A DNA stretch of 64,000 nucleotides, from the NCBI GenBank assembly GCA_965246995.1, contig OZ252008.1:1240001-1304000 (forward strand), read 5' to 3'. The translations under genes and the position numbers were made by a program. This document shows positions 60,204 to 64,000 of the stretch, piece by piece; positions within the stretch are counted from its first letter, which is position 1, and every line of letters begins with the position of its first letter. The notes beneath the pieces are model-generated. The model saw only the letters and a list, made by a program, of their open reading frames with translations, did no database searches and was not told the origin of the DNA. The stretch comes from VXRJ01 sp965246995. Its GTDB lineage: Bacteria; Acidobacteriota; Vicinamibacteria; Vicinamibacterales; UBA8438.

Positions 60204-60856
60204 GACAGAACCTCCGCGCTCGCCCGCTCTTCGAGGCTCGCCAGGAAGAACGACAGGCTCTCGAGCGAGACGGTCAGATCGACGCTCTTCAGTTTCACCG
60301 CCTCCGGCACCCGGAGCGCGCCGGGAGAGAAATTCAGCACCGCGCGTATCCCTGCTTCTACCACCGTGTTCACTACTTGCTGCGCGGAAGTCGCCGGCAC
60401 CGCGATCACCACTATGGCGATAGCTTCGTCCTCTGCTACCTTGCGGAGGTCGCGGATGTCATGGATAGGGACGCCGCTCCGCGACGTGCGCCCCACTTTC
60501 TCCCGCAGCGTATCGAACAGCGCGACGATCCGGAAACCCTCGCGGCGGAAGCCGGGATAGTCAGCCAGGGCAAGGCCCAGATTCCCAGCTCCCACAATCG
60601 CCACCGCCAGCTTCCGGTCAAGTCCGAGGATGGTATGGAGCTGCTGCCGCAGATCCTTGACCATGTAGCCGACGCCCCGGACCCCGAGGTCACCGAAGTG
60701 GGCCAGGTCCTTCCGGATCAACGCAGCATTCAAGCCGAACTGTTCGGCGAGCCCTTTCGACGACACCGTCTTCACCCCCTGGGTGTCGAGTTCGTTCAGA
60801 AAGCGCAGATAGAGCGACAGCCGGTTGGTTGTGAGCTCCGAGATCTCTTCTCGCAT
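60200..60856 (-). CDS. rex: Redox-sensing transcriptional repressor Rex
   Basis: 218 residues. N-terminal winged helix (NRLSLYLRFLNELDTQGVKTVSSKGLAEQFGLNAALIRKDLAHFG) and Rossmann domain with AIVGAGNLGLALADYPGF for NAD(H). It senses NADH/NAD+ and represses respiratory and fermentative genes. The G-RTSRSGVPIHDIRDL and the C-terminal domain-swapped helix are typical. It is followed by moaC with a 4-bp overlap and preceded by lepB. Whether it controls the formate dehydrogenase is not visible; no clear Rex site was found by eye. Confidence 0.94.
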   Translation of the reverse strand: MREEISELTTNRLSLYLRFLNELDTQGVKTVSSKGLAEQFGLNAALIRKDLAHFGDLGVRGVGYMVKDLRQQLHTILGLDRKLAVAIVGAGNLGLALADYPGFRREGFRIVALFDTLREKVGRTSRSGVPIHDIRDLRKVAEDEAIAIVVIAVPATSAQQVVNTVVEAGIRAVLNFSPGALRVPEAVKLKSVDLTVSLESLSFFLASLEERASAEVLS

Positions 60857-60884
60857 CGGGTGGCAGGGTTGCGCGGGCCGTGAC

Positions 60885-61442
60885 TCAGAAGAGCGTCACG
60901 TCGGTCAACGGCCACCACCGGACCTGCACTCTCCCGATGATGTAGTCCTTCGGCACCTGGCCCCAGTGCCGGCTGTCGGAGCTGTTGTTTCGGTGGTCGC
61001 CCATGACGTAGTAGAACGCCTCCTGCACCACCTCGGGCCCACGGTCTTCGTGACTTCGGAACTCTGGCGGGATCTCCGCGTCGGGCTGCAGCACCTCGTT
61101 GACGTACACCTGGCCGTTCTCTATCCGGACGGTGTCGCCGGGTCCGGCGATTATGCGTTTCACGAAGTTCTTCTCCGGTTCGTGGCGGTACTTCAGCATG
61201 ACGATATCGCCCCGCTCCGGATCGCGCGCGCCGACAAGCGGACCGACGATCTGCCAGTCGCTGAAGTGGTAGACCGCCTTGTTGACGATTAGACGATCCT
61301 GATCCTGGAGCGTCGGCTCCATGCTTTTTCCTTCGACCCGTGCCACCTGGAAGCCGAACGTGACAATGAGCGTGGCGTAGACGGCGGCCGAGGCGAGTGT
61401 CTTGAACCAGGCGATCAATTCGATGCCGGCACGACGGAGCAA
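60885..61442 (-). CDS. lepB: Signal peptidase I
   Basis: About 185 residues from TTG 61442. The catalytic Ser lies in VEGKSMEPTLQ and the Lys in NFVKRIIAGPGD; GDHRNNSSDSR is box E. One N-terminal membrane helix (FKTLASAAVYATLIVTFGFQVA) anchors it. It removes signal peptides from the many exported proteins of this window. The start is uncertain: ATG 61616 would overlap the response-regulator gene by 106 bp and read through its conserved LytTR end in a foreign frame. The region 61443-61510 (LEEILRAEH) could be translated from a near-cognate codon. TTG 61442 is the conservative choice. Confidence 0.87.
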   Translation of the reverse strand: MLRRAGIELIAWFKTLASAAVYATLIVTFGFQVARVEGKSMEPTLQDQDRLIVNKAVYHFSDWQIVGPLVGARDPERGDIVMLKYRHEPEKNFVKRIIAGPGDTVRIENGQVYVNEVLQPDAEIPPEFRSHEDRGPEVVQEAFYYVMGDHRNNSSDSRHWGQVPKDYIIGRVQVRWWPLTDVTLF

Positions 61443-61510
61443 CTGCGCATGCCGCGATGGCTCGGCAGGATGTTCCGCCCGCAGGATCTCCTCGAGCGAG
61501 TCGCCGGGCG

Positions 61511-62314
61511 TTATAGGTTGAGATACTCGCGCAGACGCTTCGTCTGTGCCCGGCTGACCGGGATCTCCGTCTGCTCGGGGTCTTTCATCTTCAGCATGTA
61601 CGTCCGACTGAACCACGGCACAATCTCCTTAATCTTGTGAATGTTCACCAGATGTGACCGATGTACGCGCCAGAAAAGTTCGGGGTCGAGGCGCGAATGG
61701 AGTTCATCCAGGGTTCGGCAACCGGCCGCACCCTGAAGGCGGCCGGTGCTGACCATGACCGCGTCACCTGCCAACGAGGCGAAGACGATTTCGTCCGGTT
61801 GCACCAGTACGAAGCGATCGTTTGCACGGATGGCAATTGGTTCGCGGCGGACCCGTTGGCCCGCCACCAGGTGGGCAATCTGTTCCAGTGTCGCAGCCCC
61901 GAGCGAACCGGCGCCGCCCGCATCGTGGCCATCGTCTTGGTGCGGTGTTTCCACCAGACCGCGAACCCGCTCTATCGTCTGGGCGAGACGCGCCGGGGCG
62001 ACTGGCTTCAGGAGGTAGTCGACTGCGTTCACCTCGAATGCCTCGATGGCATGCTGATCATAGGCAGTGACGAAGACGACGCTCGGCGCAGCGGGGCGAT
62101 CGACCAGCTCACGAGCCACCTCGAAGCCAGTCCGGCCGGGCATCTGCACGTCGAGCAGCACCAGATCGGGGTGGAGTGCTTCGACTAGCTCCAGCGCCTG
62201 GGGCCCGTCGCCCGCCTGGCCGGCCACCTCGACACCGTCGAGCTGCTCGAGCTGGAAGCAAAGCTCGTTCCGAGCCGGCTCCTCGTCATCCACCACCAGT
62301 GCGCGAATGCTCAT
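61511..62314 (-). CDS. LytR/AlgR-family response regulator (LytTR DNA-binding)
   Basis: 267 residues from ATG 62314. The receiver domain has VVDDEEPARNEL, phospho-acceptor Asp in DLVLLDVQMPG, and T/K residues in VFVTAYD and LLKPV. A linker precedes the LytTR domain (IAIRANDRFVLVQPDEIVFASLAGDAVMV ... RVHRSHLVNIHKIKEIVPW). It pairs with the LytS-type kinase immediately upstream on the same strand, 64 bp away. Targets unknown; in other bacteria such pairs control envelope or carbon uptake genes. The frame opens at 62503, but only MSIRALVVDDEE fits the family. Confidence 0.92.
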   Translation of the reverse strand: MSIRALVVDDEEPARNELCFQLEQLDGVEVAGQAGDGPQALELVEALHPDLVLLDVQMPGRTGFEVARELVDRPAAPSVVFVTAYDQHAIEAFEVNAVDYLLKPVAPARLAQTIERVRGLVETPHQDDGHDAGGAGSLGAATLEQIAHLVAGQRVRREPIAIRANDRFVLVQPDEIVFASLAGDAVMVSTGRLQGAAGCRTLDELHSRLDPELFWRVHRSHLVNIHKIKEIVPWFSRTYMLKMKDPEQTEIPVSRAQTKRLREYLNL

Positions 62315-62378
62315 GGCTGACTGCGCTTCTATCTTATCTGCTTCCACGTCCGGACTGGCGTCGTAACGCCCCGGACTG

Positions 62379-63698
62379 CTACGTCGACACCTGCTTGGGT
62401 CGCTCCAGTTCCGGAATCTCCATGCGCGCGCAGGTGCCCTCGCCCGGTGTGCTTTCGAGCTGCAGGTGGTAATTCTCGCCGTAGATCGTCCGCAGCCGCT
62501 CATCGACGTTACGGAGGCCGATCCCGCCGCTGCGTCCCCGGATCTCCGTATTGACCATCCCGGCGCCGTTGTCCACTACCTCGAGCACCACATGGCCGTT
62601 CCGGCGCTCGCTCCGGATCACGATCCGTCCGCCCCCGACCTTCCTTTCTATGCCGTGCTTGATGGAGTTCTCGACCAATGGCTGGAGCACCATTGCGGGA
62701 ACCACCACGTCGAGCGTGTCGGCGCCAATCGCCTTCTCGATGGCGAGGGTTGGCCCGAAGCGGACCGCTTCGATGTCGAGGTATTCGTCAACCGAGGCAA
62801 GCTCCTCCCGGAGCGTTACATAGTGCTCGCCGGTACGCAGCAACCGGCGGAGCATCGCGGACAGCTTGATGATCAGCATCCGCGCCGTCTCTGGTTGCGA
62901 CCGGATCAGCGAGGAGATCGACGTAAGGGTATTGAAGAGGAAATGGGGATTGATCTGCCGCGTGAGCGTCTCGACCCGCTCGGCCATCAGCAGTTTTTCC
63001 TGTTCCTGCAGACGGTGCTCGATCCGGGCGCTGTTCCAGATCTTGATCGGGATGGCGACGCTCAGCACGGTCGACAGCACGACCAGCGCGGCTATCCAGA
63101 TGGTGTCGGGCCGCAAAAAGAAAATGCCGACCGGACCGAACCGAAAACCGATTACCTGCCGGATCGCTTCGAGTCCGACCGGTGCAGCCGCTAGCAGGAC
63201 GTGCCAGTCGACTAGGAATCGGCTTATCAACCGCCACGTGTGTTTCGGCAGGTCGGCGAAGAAGAGGGGGGAAAGGCGCCAGATCTCTTCCTTCGGGCAG
63301 AGTTCACGCAGGCCGCCCCCTGCGAATCCGCATCCGATGGCGAACGGGAGCGTCCCTATCTCACCGCCTGACAGTGCGGGCGCTCCGACGAGGACACCGA
63401 CGATGGCACCGGCGTAGGGGCCAGCAATCAGGCCGGCAAGATACGGCCCCGCGAGAGAGAAGTCAGCCGCGTTGTAGCCCAGAAGCAGGCGGGCGCCGAC
63501 ACCGGCGGCGAGCGGCAGGCCGAAACTGAAGGCGAAGACCAGCCGTTCCCGCCAGGCGCGTTGCTCGGTCAGCAGGATCCGCCGGAAATGGCGGAACCGA
63601 ACCAGCATCGTGGCAAGCGTAGCCACGACCGCCAGCTTCACCACGAGCGTGGTGAGCAGCAGCTGAGTGCCCGTAAGGAACCGTGCTTCGGGCGGCAT
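62379..63698 (-). CDS. LytS-type sensor histidine kinase
   Basis: 439 residues from ATG 63698. The N-terminal half is a 5TM-5TMR_LYT membrane sensor with several helices (LLLTTLVVKLAVVATLATMLV, ERLVFAFSFGLPLAAGVGA, GLIAGPYAGAIVGVLVGAPALSG). The kinase core has the phosphorylated His in RQINPHFLFNTLTSI, N box LQPLVENSIKHGI and G box GGIGLRNVDERL. The segment between helices and kinase (forward about 63050-63320) contains a long loop and another membrane helix. It sits 33 bp from the divergent methyltransferase and TATTAT lies 7 nt before its ATG. Confidence 0.92.
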   Translation of the reverse strand: MPPEARFLTGTQLLLTTLVVKLAVVATLATMLVRFRHFRRILLTEQRAWRERLVFAFSFGLPLAAGVGARLLLGYNAADFSLAGPYLAGLIAGPYAGAIVGVLVGAPALSGGEIGTLPFAIGCGFAGGGLRELCPKEEIWRLSPLFFADLPKHTWRLISRFLVDWHVLLAAAPVGLEAIRQVIGFRFGPVGIFFLRPDTIWIAALVVLSTVLSVAIPIKIWNSARIEHRLQEQEKLLMAERVETLTRQINPHFLFNTLTSISSLIRSQPETARMLIIKLSAMLRRLLRTGEHYVTLREELASVDEYLDIEAVRFGPTLAIEKAIGADTLDVVVPAMVLQPLVENSIKHGIERKVGGGRIVIRSERRNGHVVLEVVDNGAGMVNTEIRGRSGGIGLRNVDERLRTIYGENYHLQLESTPGEGTCARMEIPELERPKQVST

Positions 63699-63705
63699 GC
63701 CGACG

Positions 63706-63725
63706 ATAATACCCCGTGGTATAGT
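63706..63725. promoter_or_regulatory. Close-set divergent -10 boxes of kinase and methyltransferase genes
   Basis: Minus-strand TATTAT (forward 63706-63711) stands 7 nt before the kinase ATG 63698; plus-strand TATAGT (63720-63725) stands 6 nt before ATG 63732. Only 8 bp separate the two boxes, so the promoters' -35 regions would lie inside each other's first codons. Confidence 0.4.
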
Positions 63726-63731
63726 CCGCGA

Positions 63732-64000
63732 ATGCCCCGGAGCCTGTTCGGCAACGACAGCCGGAGTGATCCGGCCACACGGGCTCTTTCCGTCACCGAC
63801 GTCCAGAGCACTTTCGTCGAGGAGGTCTATGACCGGTTCGGTCATGGACTGGACGACTGGTTGTTCGGGCCGATGCTGCATCCTGGCCGGTTGCATACGA
63901 TCCGGAAGCTCGAATTGCAGTCCGGTGACGAGGTGCTGGAGGTGGGGGTCGGATCCGGGATTAATGCGACGCTCTATCCGAGCAACGTCCGTGTGACCGG
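63732..64000 (+). CDS. Class I SAM methyltransferase, PmtA-like, N-terminal part
   Basis: 90 residues before the window edge, from ATG 63732. Residues 31-50 (EVYDRFGHGLDDWLFGPMLH) and motif I VLEVGVGSGINATLYP resemble phosphatidylethanolamine N-methyltransferase (PmtA) and related small-molecule methyltransferases, which open with YD..A..YD and VLEVGVGTGLNLPLYP. It probably methylates a lipid or small substrate using SAM. The gene is incomplete, so the assignment is limited to the family. Confidence 0.7.
   Translation, partial: MPRSLFGNDSRSDPATRALSVTDVQSTFVEEVYDRFGHGLDDWLFGPMLHPGRLHTIRKLELQSGDEVLEVGVGSGINATLYPSNVRVT

Overview
The window is high-GC DNA (roughly two thirds G+C by eye) from a heterotrophic Gram-negative bacterium, most likely an Acidobacteriota of the Vicinamibacteria type. 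This is an inference from gene content: paired DUF1552/DUF1592 proteins, DUF5916 outer-membrane barrels, secreted PQQ-like and NHL beta-propellers, DUF3500 and DUF3014 proteins, a CarD regulator and many lipoprotein or Sec signals. No rRNA, phage or CRISPR is present. No marker gene here fixes the lineage.

Layout. 1-256: start of a membrane-anchored protein running off the left edge. 309-6246 (minus): a coxSLMDE-type molybdenum hydroxylase operon whose large subunit carries the form II signature AYRGAGR. 6305-11148 (minus, except the GAF/PP2C phosphatase): isocitrate-lyase-family enzyme, ENPP-like phosphodiesterase lipoprotein, tRNA-His, DUF3500 protein. 11255-19598: DUF5916 barrel, metF (minus), a WGxPDLQ-family secreted protein, OPT transporter coupled to a PqqD-like protein, NfeD plus SPFH protein. 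19620-27134 (minus): nadE, DUF3014, CaiB-type CoA transferase, DUF1552, DUF1592. 27144-28631: secreted ankyrin protein.

28645-35990 is a formate dehydrogenase-N locus: fdhD on the minus strand, then fdnG-fdnH-fdnI-fdhE. FdnG is read through an in-frame TGA at 31183 as selenocysteine, followed by a SECIS-like hairpin, so the two ORFs there are one 1004-residue selenoprotein. 36033-40210: thiolase, DASS anion transporter, amidohydrolase lipoprotein. 40401-48915: amidase, second DUF5916 barrel, cyclase-family protein, two PQQ-like propellers and a thioesterase. 48994-50040: CNNM/CBS protein. 50047-51256: an IS630-family element with a frameshifted transposase. 51592-57787: AT-hook-like small basic protein, NHL protein, tRNA-Leu, exported methyltransferase, CarD with a histone-H1-like tail, acyltransferase, Big_5 protein, TIGR00027-type methyltransferase. 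57864-63698 (minus): fadD, moaC, rex, lepB and a LytS/LytTR-type two-component pair. A methyltransferase runs off the right edge.

Two signals are not explained by gene calls. The first is a family of TA-flanked inverted-repeat elements (MITE-like; termini G[GC]AGCCCGTGGTGAAACC) with at least nine copies or relics. One copy lies in frame inside a signal peptide, and several supply the TAG stop codon of the gene next to them. The second is a recurrent promoter arrangement: a TANNNT box 6-9 nt from the start codon, suggesting leaderless transcripts, with overlapping divergent -10 boxes at three intergenic regions.

Functionally the window combines two molybdenum enzymes (form II hydroxylase and selenocysteine formate dehydrogenase) with moaC and fdhD for cofactor supply. 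Around them is a large secreted and envelope repertoire for scavenging organic matter, and regulators of redox state (Rex), transcription (CarD) and envelope sensing (LytS/LytTR).
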